Assembly: GCF_014905175.1 (NCBI RefSeq)
Contig: NC_057791.1
Coordinates: 19,348,177 to 19,412,176, forward strand
Length of the DNA stretch: 64,000 nt
DNA from: Aphidius gifuensis
Lineage: Eukaryota; Arthropoda; Insecta; Hymenoptera; Braconidae
Direction of reading: 5' to 3'
This document shows, in pieces, positions 23,668-36,299 of this stretch; position 1 is the stretch's first letter; every line of letters begins with the position of its first letter. The notes under the pieces were generated by a model. The model was not told where the DNA came from, searched no databases, and worked only from the letters and a program-made list of their open reading frames with translations. A program made the translations under genes and the position numbers.

Positions 23668-26600
23668 TCAACCATCAATTATAAATTTCATTCAATGATG
23701 GTTGACGGTTTTAGAATAATATATATACTGATATTATATATTTTTTGTGATTTTTTTTTTGGTAAAAAAAAAAGGAAAGATTACATAATAATAAATTTTT
23801 GAATAAAAAAAGTAATAATGATAATATAGTAGTATAAGTAATAGTAATACTTAATAAATATATAAATAAATATATATAAACTTAAAAAAAATTAATTTCA
23901 ATTTGGTCAAATAGATCATCATTTATACGAAAGAATTTATTACCTGATAAATGTATAATCTCAGCCAGATGATGAGTTGCCGTCATAATTTCTTTGCATA
24001 AAATTGCATAAAAACCACGTGCAAATGGTGACAATTCATTTGTATTTATTTTAACATCATTTAATATTTGTATAACTGCTTTGTAATTATTTTTTTTTAA
24101 TTCATTACGAATTATTTGTAAATTATTATGAAAATTAAACAACTGATTTTGATAAATACACACTGGTTTACTGACATTATCAACTATTTCAATTTCATAT
24201 CCATGTTCATCATCATGATGATTATTACTTTCAATAAAATCTACATTATCAATTTTATCATCATCATCATCTTCATCATTATCATCAACAGCACCAGCTG
24301 CTTCATCATGATTATTATTATTATTATTATCGTTATTTAATAATTTATTAAGTTTACCAAGTCGTTTTTTGATTCCAGTCATAATTGGTGGTAAATTAAT
24401 TTGTGGTATTGTTGCTGTTGATGAACCTGGTGACTCAATTGATGGTGCTTCAACCTTATCATCATATTTCTCAATTGTTTTATGATCATTTAAATTATTA
24501 AGCTCATATTTATCTTCAATTGTTTTTAATAATTGTGACCAACTACGTATTAATGATTGATTCAAAGTGTTAGTCACCTCTTGTGGTAATTTACTCATCA
24601 TATTTTTTTGAACATCAAGTGCTTGTTCAATACTTACTTTGCCCAATAAACACTCATTTAATATTGATGGTATTATTTCATTTGGTGGTTGTTCCAACAT
24701 CAATATCAACTCACGTAATGTTATCCAATAATTACCATTTTCAATGTAATTTTTAATTTTTTTAATAATTATTTTTGGTTTATATGAATCATCTTTTTTT
24801 ATTGTTTTAATTAAAGCATTGACAATATGTACTGGTGGCATTTTTCTTTCAGCAAGTTCAATAACTGTTGGTGCTAATAAACCATATACTGGCTCATTTA
24901 TTTCATCAACAAATTTATCAACAATATCATTGTATAATTCAAGTATTAATTTTGTAGTATCCATATTTTTAATTGCATTTTCATAAACACGTGTTACATA
25001 ACAATGCCATCCACGAAATATTGCATAATCCATACGTAATTTAATAACATATGGCTGTTCGTCATTTAGCAATTCATCTTTTGGTTCTAATATATGCTGA
25101 AAACGACAATTTGATATTTTTGGACAACGTGAACGTTTCAACATACCAAAACAATAACCATTAAACATTTTAATTACACCTGGTGGATATTCATTTATTC
25201 TTGTTTTTTTATTATCAATATTATCATTGTTGTTTATCATGGACTTGTTTGAATTATCAAATGTTATTAATTTACGATTGTTATTGTTATGATGATGATG
25301 ATGATTAATTGGTATTGTGTTTATTTGATTTTGATTCATTTCGTATTCATCAAATACTTGATTAAATTCAGCATTGTTATGTTCAATAAATGGATCAATA
25401 TTATTTAAATGCATTTTTTTATAATTATCATCGTCATTTGAATGATTTGACATTGTTGCTATTGATATTGGTGTTGTTTTTTTTTCATCATCATTATTGT
25501 CTTCTGTTTCAATGTCATCAATATCACCACCAAATAATGATATTTCATCGTCATTATCTTGATTATTTAATTTATCTTTTACACTTTTGTCATCTAATTT
25601 TTCACTCAATTGTAAATCTTCAGTGTCTGTAATGTCTTGATCAAATGACATGGCATTATTTGGCTTTTCAATATTGTCTTTCAATAAATTTGATGAAGTT
25701 TTATTTTGTAATTTTGTTGTTGATCCAGCATCACATGAACAATCTGTTGGACAACATGAATGACTTGATGATGAACTTGATAATTTATCATCAATTTCTA
25801 ATTTATAATTGTCACTTGATGATGATGATGCTGATAATTTTTTATTACTTGTTACTGATAAATTGTCAATTACTTTTGTTGAACCAACTGATAATTTTTC
25901 TGTTGGTTGTAATTCATCATCAGTTAATCCATCTTCATGATAGTCAAGTATTTCATCCACTAGTTGTGTTTGATCAACTGAAGCATCTTCATTTTGTTTT
26001 ACCTCATTATTAACAGTAAATAATTGTAAATTATTTTTAGTCAATTTTGGTGATACTGATTTGTCATCATTCGTTATCATTTTATCTTTATCAACAGTAT
26101 TGTTATTATTTTCAATCACTGAATTATCAATATCTTTATTTAGCCATTTCATAATAAAATCATCTTGAACTTTTGTACCAGCTGTTGTTTTTACTGCTGC
26201 AATTGGACTTTTACTTAATGAACGACTTGATGAATTTTTTTTCAATTTATTTAATGAAGATTCAGAACTACCTTCTTCTTCTTCATCATCGTCATCTTCT
26301 TTCTGTCTTTTTCTATCAAATTTAAACCTCTTTGGACTTGGTGATTTAATATCTGTTTCAATTTTTCTTTTTGTCTTTTCATTATTAATTATTTGTGAAC
26401 CAGCCACATTATTAATGACAGACTCTTTTACATTATTATCATCAACAGAATTATTTTTAATCATCAAGTTTTTTGGCTCATTAAATGTATGTAATTTATC
26501 AGTGTCAGTGGTTTTTATTATGAATTTTTTATCAGCTGACGATTTATCAAATCTAATTGGTGAAAATCTTTTGATTTTAGATGGATTTTCATTTGGTGGT

Positions 26601-29060
26601 GTTGTTGGTACCGTCTTGTCAGTTGCACAACTTGAAATTGATACATTTCTTTCAGCTGTTATTTTATTTGTCATATCAGTTGACATTCCAGATGATTTAC
26701 GTTGATAATGTTCAATAATATTTGGTGTTAATTTTTCTAAATCAACAGACAATGCTTTTTCTGATATTGATGTTCTACTACATCTACTTAGTCTACCATC
26801 ATCAAGCACTGAATGACGTCTACCAATTTTTTTTTCACCTTGATTTTCTTCATTTTCAATTGTCAATTTATTATAATTATTTTTAATGTCTTTTTTTGAT
26901 AAACAATTATCAACATTGTCATTATCAGTTAATTTAATTTCAGTTAAATTACCATTTGTGTTTTTATCATTATCAGAAAATTCAATTTCATTGACTTTTT
27001 CATCGTTGCCACGTTTTTTAACTGGTATTTTTTTATTTGCAAATTTAATTGAACCTTTTGGAAGTATTTCAACTGCTTTTACTAATGGTTTTGGTTGTGA
27101 ATCATCAACATTTTCATTTGTATTTAATTCTTTGTCTTCAATTGTACTTACTACTTGATTAACATTCATGCTAATCAATATTTTGTTGTCACTTGAGTCT
27201 AGGTATTTAAAAAAGAAAGCAAAAAATAAATTAAAATTATAAATATAATAATTGTATTATTTAATTATAAATAAATAACTTACCATTAATTGGTATTTGT
27301 AAAAGCTCAACAACGTCATTTGTAACATCTGGCAGGTCAGCAACTGGTGGTAATGATAGTGTTACATTCAATCTCTCACGATTGACACAAATATTTTCAT
27401 TGCATTCAGTATTTTCACATGAACAAAGTTTTGGAATTGGTAATTTTACAACTTCAGGCTCAACAACAACATCATCTGTCAATAACTTTTGTCTTTTTTT
27501 ATATTTTCTTGGTTCATTTGATTTTTTTTTTTTTCTTATATTACTTTTTTTTTGTGTCCATGGTCTATCATCATCATCAATTGTTTTTCTTTTACGTTTT
27601 TTATTAACAATAATTATTTTTTTCTCTTTTTTCTTTTTAATAAAATCATCTTTATTAACACTATAGCCTTTTTTAACAGCTTGTGTTTTAGATAATATAT
27701 TAAATGTTTGTATTGTTCCATTAAAAGAAACTTCACGTGTTGATATTGTTGGACTTGTTGATGCTGTCTCTGGTGATGATGGTGATGATGGTGCTAAATT
27801 ATTTTGATTAAATGATAATGATTGTGGTGGTGGTGGTGTTTTTGATGATGAACATGAAGATGTTGTTGATTTCTTTTTTTTAATTTTATCTTTTTTTTTT
27901 TTTCGTATAATTAATGGTGGTGCTGATGGTGGTGGTAGCAGTGATGTAGATGTAGATGGTAGAGGTGGTGTTTTTGGTTGTTCACAAGTATTTGGTGGCC
28001 ATGGTATTGGACCAGGTCCAGGTGGACTAGCTGATGATGATGTTGCTGATTCAGATATATAATAATTATCAAATTTTGGCATTTCACATGATGATGATAC
28101 CCTTGTTGATATTTGAGTTGATACACGAACATTTCTACTAATTTGTTCTTGATTTTCTTTTTGTTCTTGTTGTTCATGTTGTAATGGTGCTGTTGATAAA
28201 TCATTTTCATTGTCAGCCATTGTTAAATTATCTTCAATTATTTTACTCATTTTTTTCCATGGTGTCCTCTCACGTTTACCAATTATTTGTTCTTTAACTT
28301 GTTTAATTTTTTTATTAAACAATTTAACATTATTTTTCGATTCAATAATTTCATCATTATTTTTTTGCATTATCATCTCATTATTATCATCAACAATTTC
28401 ATATATTTTTTTACCAATATTATCATCAAGTTTTTTTTTAATTTTAATATTTATATTTTCATTATTAACACTGGTTTTTTTTTCTTTTTTTTTTTTCTTT
28501 TTATCTTTTTTTACTTTAACATTTGATGATAGTCCAGGTAGACTTGGATTATTTGATGAACTATCAATATCATCATCAATAATAAATTTATTTTTAGTAC
28601 TACGACCCATTAGTTTATCGTATTTTTGAAATAATCTATTTTTCGAATTGTTCATTGTGCCACATGATGACATTGAATGTGAATCATCAGATAAATACAA
28701 TAAACTTTGCATTTTTGGTTCATTAATAATACCACCAATTCCATAACGATTTAATCCATTTTTCATATTTTTATTTTTATCATTTTTAACTAAAAATTCA
28801 GCTGAACTCCATGAACCTGGGCTAGAATTTTTTTTACCAAGTAAACAATCACCACTAGAATTATTGTTATTATTATCGTTGTCATCTTCATCGTCATCTT
28901 CATTTTTTTGACTGTGTAATTCAACTTTTTGTTTGACTGTCAATTTTGGATATATATTTATTAGCTTAACAACTGGTATGAGTGAACCTTGTGATGATGT
29001 TCGTGATATTTCATCAGTTAAACCTGATATCTTTGATAATTCAACAAATTCATCCGACAT
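21730..29060 (-). CDS. TOPAZ1-like CCCH zinc-finger protein, 2003 aa
   Basis: Seven exons on the minus strand: 29060-27284, 27198-23944, 23137-22916, 22722-22540, 22456-22239, 22158-22003 and 21930-21730 (6012 nt, phases consistent). The first 1250 or so residues are disordered: Asn/Asp/Lys/Ser-rich with poly-Asn, poly-Asp and a Pro-rich patch. At about 1275-1300 is a canonical C-x8-C-x5-C-x3-H finger (GYCFGMLKRSRC, then PKISNCRFQH). The C-terminal 700 residues are helical-repeat-like and ordered, e.g. LLIKVGNYLLVKLADTGAMG. A single CCCH finger between a disordered half and such a C-terminal domain resembles vertebrate TOPAZ1, a germ-cell protein needed for spermatogenesis. The large second exon would read through to a stop at 23882 unless the donor at 23943 is used; the next five exons join in frame, which supports splicing. 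Family assignment is moderate; gene structure is firmer. Confidence 0.72.
23668..23705. repeat. 10 bp perfect inverted repeat in the second TOPAZ1-like intron
   Basis: TCAACCATCA and TGATGGTTGA are separated by 18 nt inside an intron that also holds several long poly-T and poly-A runs. It can form a simple hairpin; no function was recognised. Confidence 0.5.
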
Positions 29061-30308
29061 CTTTAATGATTTAATTAATTACCTTTTTTGTTTAAATGAC
29101 AAAATTATGAAAATTTTATGAATATTATTTAATGATGTGATAAAAAAATCATGATTAGTTTAATTGATTAATTAAAAAATATATTACGTCCTTAGTTTAA
29201 TGGACGCGACACAAAATGGGATCAACTTTTTGTGCTTTTGTCTTGACTGTTGACATTTTATTTTTTATCTTAACGAAATTTTTTACTTTTTTTTTTTTTT
29301 TGTTATTATTATTTTTTTTTTTGTCCTCTAACTGTATTATTTCTTAAAAACATAACAGCTTAACTTGGCGATCAACACAAAAGAATCAGCACCGCATGTA
29401 TTTTATTTCTCGACTGCGAGAGCGCCCGAGAGAGAACAAGAGAGAGAGAGGGAGAGAGAGACCAAAAGAACCACAGTAAAATAATGAAAAAAAAAAAAAA
29501 AAAAGAGAAAACCGTCACTTGGTTAATTAGTATTACCAACAATCAAAAAACAATATTATAAATATTAATAATAATCGTTGATTTAAACTTGATAATTTTT
29601 AATGACTGACAATTGTTATTTTATTTTTTTTTATTCACTGAATTTACAACTAATTCTCGACGTGATAAAACGTGCCTGATAAACGTGTGCTCACAATGTT
29701 TTTTTTTTTTTTTTTTTCGACCGTTTTCTATTTCCTTTGTATGTAACCTGAGGACTGAGAGGGGAGAAGAGAGGAGAAGAAGAAAAAAAAAAAAATAAAA
29801 GAAATTCAATTGGTGCGCATTGTGGTGGCGTTTTGCGGAGGGTTTTTGAACTAAATTCAAAACTATCAAAATTATTGAATGTTTTTATTAAAAAAAAAAT
29901 AATTAAATTGTTTAAAAAATTATGTATCTAATTAACTATTGATTTATAAAATTAATAAAATTAATAAAAGCTCAAAAATTTGTTGAATAATTTTTTTTTT
30001 TCAACAAGAATAGGTTGTCTCTCTGGAATAATAATAATAAAAAAAAAAAAAAAGCGTAAATTTATATCTGGATGACGATGATGATGACGATGACTTGTAC
30101 GATAATATAAATACTCGATGAAAAATATGAATGACTAATAAGTTAAACAAGGCATCTGTTCAACTGACTGATTAAATCCATTGATGTAAACAAAAATTAA
30201 AAAACTTGATAAACAATGAAATAACGTGATTAAAAGTTTATTTATTCTTCTCAATAATATAACTTTAATATGAAAAATGACATCATTTACAATGGATATA
30301 TATTTCAT
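29061..30308. other. Spacer with the TOPAZ1-like promoter region
   Basis: Upstream flank of the TOPAZ1-like gene and downstream flank of the first protease homologue. A less AT-rich patch at about 29380-29470 (CTCGACTGCGAGAGCGCCCGAG then GA repeats) is the most likely promoter. Further purine tracts lie at 29755-29790. No gene was seen. Confidence 0.45.
30237..30246 (-). terminator. Candidate polyadenylation signal of the first protease homologue
   Basis: Reads AATAAATAAA on the minus strand about 65 nt after the stop codon at 30309. Confidence 0.45.
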
Positions 30309-32120
30309 TTAATAATTGTATGTTATTGGTGATGCAAGACCTGGATATTGACGTAATTGTTCCATTTTTTCATCAATCCAAGGACGTGCATTTGCAATGT
30401 TGGCATAAACACCTGGTACACCATTTTCACCACATCCAATACCCCAAGCAACTGCTCCAGCTTGTACATAACGACTTGGATTATTACGAAGTGGACAAAC
30501 AAGAGGACTACCACCATCACCCTTGCAAGTGTCTTTTCCAGGCTCACCACCAGCACAAATAAAACTTCTATCAAGAACAAAATGTTTTCCTAATCTTGTA
30601 TTACGTAATTTTGATTGACAATTATCACGACCAACAACTGGTAGCTCAACTCGTTTTAAAATAACTTGAAAATGTCCTTCTCTTCCTAATGAAAATTAAA
30701 AATAAATTATCAATTAATATATTTGCATATAAAATATATTGCATTATAAAAATATATATAAATAAAAAAAAAATAAATACCAAATACATCTTTTCCCCAG
30801 CCAGATGCAAAACATCTACTGTTGTCAAATATGTCATTGGCTTGTGGTAGACAAACAACATCAACATTATCAGACAGTGCAAGTGGTTCTCTCAAATAAA
30901 GTAATGCAAAATCATTTTTCAATGAACCAGCAATATAATTTTCATGTACAATTATTCTTTGTACAGCTCGATCTTGATGAGGTAAAATTTCATTTTTTGT
31001 TTGTGTATCCCATTCACCAGCTCTAATTTCTAAATCACCTTCTTGAACACTGTCAATTTATTAATAAAAATAATTAAATTAGTAAATTGATTTATTGTTT
31101 AAATTAATAATAATAAATAGTAATAATTGTTACTAACGTTGCAACACAATGAGCACCAGTTAATACAACTTGTGGATGAATCAATGAACCACCACATTGA
31201 TAGACATTCATTTTTTCTTGGCTTGATCCAATAATTTGTTTTTTTAATACAGCAACCATCCATGGAAATTCACCAAATTGTGCTTCATTATTTGTTGCTC
31301 CTGTTATTCTAAAACCAATACCTTCTGGATTACGATTACCACAACCACGTGATTGAAATGGTGGTGGTCTAACAATATTTTTTTCATCACGTATTATTTC
31401 TGGTGGTTTACAGCAAACATCCAATGAACTTATTTCACATGAACCTGGTTTTAATCTGTCAATAAAAAAAAAAACAAAAATATAAAAAAAATAAAAATTA
31501 TTTAATTTCAAAATTCAAACTAATAATATAAATTAAGTAACAAAATTTTTTTTATTATATACAACTGGTTTTAATCATTATCAAGAGATAATACACATTT
31601 TCATGTAGATAATTAAATTTTATAAAAAATATATTATTGATGTATCATCATCATGAAATAGTTGTAATAAATCTTCTACCATAATTTGTGTTAAATAATT
31701 ATCTAGATAAAAAAATTAATATTTAAATAAAATAATAGGTTTAATTATATTGATAATATTTACAAACCTAATGTCAATAATTCCAACACCATCATCAACA
31801 ATTGTTTGATTTTGACACTGATAATATGGTACACATTCACAATAATCATTGTCTGAAGTTTGTAGTCCATTGTTACCACCAAAACCAGGACCATTATTAT
31901 TACCAATAAATCCACCACCTTGTTGTTGTTCTTGTTGTCCATTATTTGGTATTTGAAATACATTATTTATAAGTTTATCCAATTCTGGATCTGATTTAAC
32001 TGGTGGATTTTTATTAACAGGCTTTGGAAATGTTTTTTCAATTAATGCTGATAAACCAGCATTTTGTGGTGCCCCAATAGTCAGTCCCACTGAGGCTAAT
32101 AGTAAAATGTACCTCAGCAT
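30309..32120 (-). CDS. Clip-domain serine protease homologue, prophenoloxidase-activating factor 2-like
   Basis: Coding exons 32120-31768, 31455-31138, 31049-30781 and 30685-30309 give 1317 nt and 438 aa. The N-terminus is a signal peptide (MLRYILLLASVGLTIGA). A Gln/Gly/Asn-rich stretch is followed by a clip-like module (CECVPYYQC ... DVCC, about 92-135). The chymotrypsin-fold domain starts near 165. His is present (LTGAHCV, about 219) and so is Asp (KNDFALL, about 280), but the active-site motif is GDGGSPLVC (about 369): glycine replaces the catalytic serine, so it should be inactive as a protease. Family members act as cofactors that help proteases activate prophenoloxidase in haemolymph. 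A non-coding leader exon ends at 32788, joined to 32147-32121. A TATA box and kB-like motifs lie upstream. The second homologue lies 1.5 kb further upstream. Confidence 0.93.
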
Positions 32121-32787
32121 TTTTTTTTATTTTTTTCTAATAACTACCTGAAAGACAGAAAATAATTTTTTTTAAATAAAATTAACCATGTGTGTTACGT
32201 GTCTTCTTGGCAAATATAACAAAGTTTAATTTAATATTTTTTTTCATTTTATATCTTGTGATGCGTACATTAGCATAACAGGATAAGCAACTCGATAAAT
32301 ACAAGTGATAAAAAAAATAATAAATATTAAATAATATATAAATTTAATTACACAATATTTATTCAAATAAAAAAATATATTAATATTAAAAATACTACGT
32401 TGTGGTTTTTTTTTAAATAAAGTTAAAAATATATTTGAATCAATAATTTAATTTGAATTTTAAAAACGTTGGTTGTATCAATTAGAAAGGCAAAAATGAC
32501 CTTAACGTTTGTATAAAAATAAAACAGCCACGCAATATTCCAAGAAAACATCATTGGTTTTTTTTTTTTAAATAAAAAAAAAAATGACGTTGAGGATTTC
32601 CCCAAAGATAATAATTAAATAATTCAAATAAACATGTAATTATATTTTTCTAACAGTAACAATTAACAAGAGTTTTTTCGAAACGAAAAACAACAAAAAT
32701 AAATTACTATTAATAGTAAATAATAATAAGAAAAACAAATGATTAAAAAATATTTTAAATTAATGCTAAAATATTGAAAAAACTTAC

Positions 32788-32870
32788 GTGGTAAAATTGA
32801 TGTTAATATTGAGGATGTCAAGAAGTCAATAAGTGTTGTGTTGACAACGAACGTCTGTTGACTGTTACGA
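32788..32870 (-). other. Non-coding first exon of the PPAF2-like gene
   Basis: The minus strand has a good donor (ACGTAAGT) after 32788 and an acceptor (TCTTTCAG) before 32147, which puts a 640 bp intron in the leader. The 5' end is placed by the TATA box at 32893-32899, so it is approximate. Confidence 0.5.
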
Positions 32871-32892
32871 TGTTGGTCCAGCAGTCGTCTTC

Positions 32893-32969
32893 TATATATC
32901 TCTCCCTACTCAATGGCCAATGCTCATCATCAATTAAAATCCCCACCAGTAGATTAATAATCCCCCGTT
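32893..32969 (-). promoter_or_regulatory. TATA box with two kB-like motifs upstream, PPAF2-like gene
   Basis: Read on the minus strand: GATATATAG at about 32893-32900, 25-30 bases ahead of the predicted start. About 40 bases upstream of it is GGGGATTTTA (32935-32944), and further up, near 32960, GGGGATTATT. Both are close to the insect Rel/Relish consensus GGGRNTYYYY, each with one mismatch. Such sites typically drive infection-induced transcription, which fits a melanisation cofactor. Confidence 0.45.
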
Positions 32970-33064
32970 CAACTACATCATCTACATGGTCACCAAAAAA
33001 ACCCCATTGCGAAAATCAAAATTCCATCAGTATAATCCTATTAAATATTTATCATTTCTTATAA

Positions 33065-33594
33065 TCCATCATGAATTATATTTTAAAATTATTTCACCTT
33101 GAAATTATAATATAATAACCAATGATTCATCGAATTATATAAAAAATATTATTAAAATAGATTTTATTTCATTTTGTTTTTTAATGATAAAAAATTCATT
33201 TGATTTCTTTTTTTTTTTTTATTCACAATAAAATTATGTATTTATCACGTCAACAATTTTTACATATAATTATTTGAAATTTAGATATGCTTCCATGACT
33301 TTGAATGATTATTTTTAACTTGTCATCAATTATTTAAAAAAGCATGATAATTTTAAAATTATATTATTTTAAATATTGTTTTTTTTTTAAATAAATTTTT
33401 AATGTGTAAATTTATTTGTATTAAAATACGCAATACTGTGAACTAGAAACACGAACTTTCACCCTTGACATACTGATAAATATTAAACACAATAATCATA
33501 TGAAAATAAAAATAAATAAAAAAGCGCTGTGTAAAATATTAAGTAAAAAAAAAAAATATTAAAATTATTTGGTTTAACCGAGTGACAGACAACA
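33065..33594. other. Spacer between the two protease homologues
   Basis: A/T-rich, without coding potential. It holds the 3' flank of the multi-clip homologue and the distal upstream region of the PPAF2-like gene. Confidence 0.55.
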
Positions 33595-36155
33595 TCATGA
33601 AACACCGTAATTAGCAAGTTGCTGATCAATCCATTGACGTTGTTGAGATACATCTGTATAAACAGCTGGAACGTTGTTCAAGCCACAGCCAATTCCCCAA
33701 GATACAATTCCCGCCTGAATTAATTAGATTAATAAAATATATTAATTAAAGTTCAATGACTATATATGATAAATATAAATTACGCAATTAATTGTACAGC
33801 TTTTTATTAATTTTTTTTTCGTTTTTACCTGTATAAATTGTCCAGTTGATGTTGAACAAACAAGTGGACCACCACCATCACCAGTACAAGTGTCTTTACT
33901 CAATTCACCACCAGCACATAAAAATGTTTTGTGTAGTTGAAAATATGGACCAAGTTTTGTTGCCTGTAGTCTTGTTTGACACTCATTTTTTTCCACCATT
34001 GGTAAGTCAATTTTTTTTAATATTGTTTGATATTTTCCTTCTATAAAAATACAAGAAAAAAAAAACAAATCAATGCTTAAATTTAATATTAAATTATTTT
34101 AATTAAATACTAACCAAAACCACTTCGTCCCCATCCACTAGCAACACACTGTTGACCAGGAGAAAATGTCATTCCTGGTTGAGGCAAACATATTGGCTGA
34201 ATATTTGAAGTATAAGATACTGGTGTTGATAAAATTAATACAGCAACATCATAATAAAGACCTGGACTATAATATTGTGGATGTGTTACGATTGATTCAA
34301 CATCAGATTCTTGAAATGGTAATGGCTCGTCATTATTTGCTGTATTCCATTCACCAAAACGTGCAACCAAAACACCAGTTGGTCGACTAAACATACAACA
34401 AAATTTATTATTAATTTGAAAAAAATTAATAAGAATTATCAATATGTTAAAACGTACTCTGTAACACAATGAGCAGCTGTAAGAACAGCTCGTGTATTTA
34501 ACATTGATCCTCCACATCTAAACACAGCATTACCACCAGGTTGTCTTATCAACAATGCAACCATCCATGGAAATTCAGCAAAATAAGTTTCTCCATAATT
34601 AGCAGCACAAAATGGACCTTAAAATACACAAAGGCAAATATTTTATATCAATAAAATAAATAGTAGATAAAAAATAAATTATTAATTTTTTACCTCCAGT
34701 ACAAGCAGGTCCTTTGACACCACAAAATCCATTGACTTGATTATTTGGATAAAGATTTAAGTTAACAGCTGAAGTAACAACTGTTACTGTTGCAAGTGGT
34801 GAACCAATTGTTGGTTTATTATTACCAATAATACCAGATGAACGACAACAAACAGCACTAGCAGACATACATGGTCCAAATCTTGAATCAATAATACCAG
34901 TTAATATATTATCACCACCAAAACTTGTTACAACAAAACCATCTTGACAAATTGATGGCTGTACACAAGTACATTCATTTTGTGTTCCAATATTTTTTTT
35001 AACACCAGTTACATTACTTCTTGGATCAATTGATGGTACTGGAAGTGTTGGTAATAATTGTTGAAATGTATTTGTAGATGTAGCATCAGAATCTTGTCCA
35101 TTTTTTGGTAATTTACAACATATTTGTCCACTTGAACATGATGTAAATGTTTGTCTTCCACTTGGTAATCTTGGATCAATATTACCAGCTCCTGATACAA
35201 TAACAAAACCATTTTTATCACATTGTATTAATGATACACAAACACAATTTATTGTTGCTGGTGGTTGTGTTGATGGAATTGATATTTGTGTTGGTGCTGG
35301 TGATGGAATTATAACTGTTGGAAAATTAATTTCAGTTGTTGGTAAACGACAACATACTTGTCCTGATTGTGTACAAGGATTTAATGATTGTCGAGGATTT
35401 ATAATACCAGCACCTGATATTATAACAACACCATTTATATCACACTGTGATGCTGGAACACATACACAATTTGATGGTAATGGCTGAATTAATGGTAAAT
35501 TTGTTGTTGTAATTATTGGTGGTCTAGTTGTTGTCGTTGTTGGAGCCATAGTTGTTGTTGTTGTTGGAGCCATAGTTGTAGTTGTTGGAGCCATTGTTGT
35601 AGTTGTTGTTGTTGGTGCCATAGTTGTTGTTGTAGTTGGAGGCATTGTTGGTGGATTTGTAAAAATAATTGTTGGTGAATTTGTTGGAGTTACAATTTGT
35701 TCCATCATTGCTGGAGGCTTTGTAGTTGGTGGAGGTAATTTACAACATACCTCTAAATCACCAGTACATTGTCGAATTCTTGAAATAACAAAAAGTCAAT
35801 TAAATTTATATTATTTTGTATTTTTTTTTTGATGAAATACATACCTCACGTCAATGACTCCAATTCCATCAGTAATTAATGTATTATTAACATTACACTG
35901 ATAATAAGGAACACAAATACAATCAATTGGTACTGGTGTCATTTGTGTTGTTGGAATTTTTTCAATCATATGAACTTTAAATTTATGTTTTAATAAATGA
36001 AATATAAATGATTGTTCATTAATTGTTTTTGTTTCTGGCCATTTCCATGGTCTTCCTGATGTTTTAATAAATTCACTTGAATTATTTTTATTTAACTGAT
36101 GATATTCACCATTAATCTGTATCACAAAGACAAATAATAAAATTATAATAAACAT
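33595..36155 (-). CDS. Serine protease homologue with four clip-like modules and Thr-rich linker
   Basis: Exons 36155-35845, 35778-34694, 34617-34458, 34386-34115, 34040-33829 and 33714-33595 give 719 aa, phases consistent. The signal peptide is MFIIILLFVFVIQING. An upstream in-frame ATG at 36194 would add 13 residues, but it lies within about 10 bases of the start site implied by the TATA-like box. Four Cys modules of the clip-like type follow: CICVPYYQC...EVCC, CVCVPASQC...QVCC, CVCVSLIQC...QICC and CTCVQPSIC...AVCC. A (Thr)n-Met-Ala-Pro repeat separates the first two and is probably O-glycosylated. The protease domain begins near 467 with His (LTAAHCV) and Asp (YYDVAVL), but GDGGGPLVC replaces the catalytic Ser by Gly. 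It is a secreted non-catalytic homologue, probably acting in proteolytic cascades. It shares exon phases with its downstream neighbour, which suggests duplication. Confidence 0.92.
35520..35650 (-). repeat. Coding minisatellite for Thr-Met-Ala-Pro linker
   Basis: Imperfect repeats of ACA/ACT codons followed by ATGGCTCC encode runs of four to six Thr then Met-Ala-Pro, five times in a row, inside the multi-clip homologue. Copy number is likely to vary between alleles. Confidence 0.8.
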
Positions 36156-36227
36156 TTTGAAAAATCGATAAAGTCTTTTAGCTATGAACAACATCAGTTA
36201 AATGACAAGCAATGTCCTCATTCAGGT

Positions 36228-36237
36228 GTTTATGTAG
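36228..36237 (-). promoter_or_regulatory. TATA-like box of the multi-clip homologue
   Basis: CTACATAAAC on the minus strand implies a start about 30 bases on, near 36203. That leaves a leader of roughly 50 bases to the ATG at 36155. Confidence 0.4.
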
Positions 36238-36299
36238 TCAGGATGTGCGCAATTGTTGAGAGGGGTCTCTATTGATGATGTCACACAACCCACCAGGTC

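Noticed and set aside
23882..23943. Stop codon at 23882 as the end of the TOPAZ1-like protein
   Set aside because: A good donor at 23943 joins in phase to five further exons with consistent phases and ordered protein sequence.
24128..26705. Several plus-strand ORFs of 70-122 residues, rich in Ile, Leu and His
   Set aside because: They are antisense shadows of the Asn/Asp/Ser-rich exons of the TOPAZ1-like gene.
30061..30100. Tandem GATGAC repeats as a coding or regulatory array
   Set aside because: A short imperfect microsatellite in a spacer with no surrounding signal.
30309..32120. Active serine protease
   Set aside because: The nucleophile position is Gly in GDGGSPL, so it is annotated as a non-catalytic homologue.
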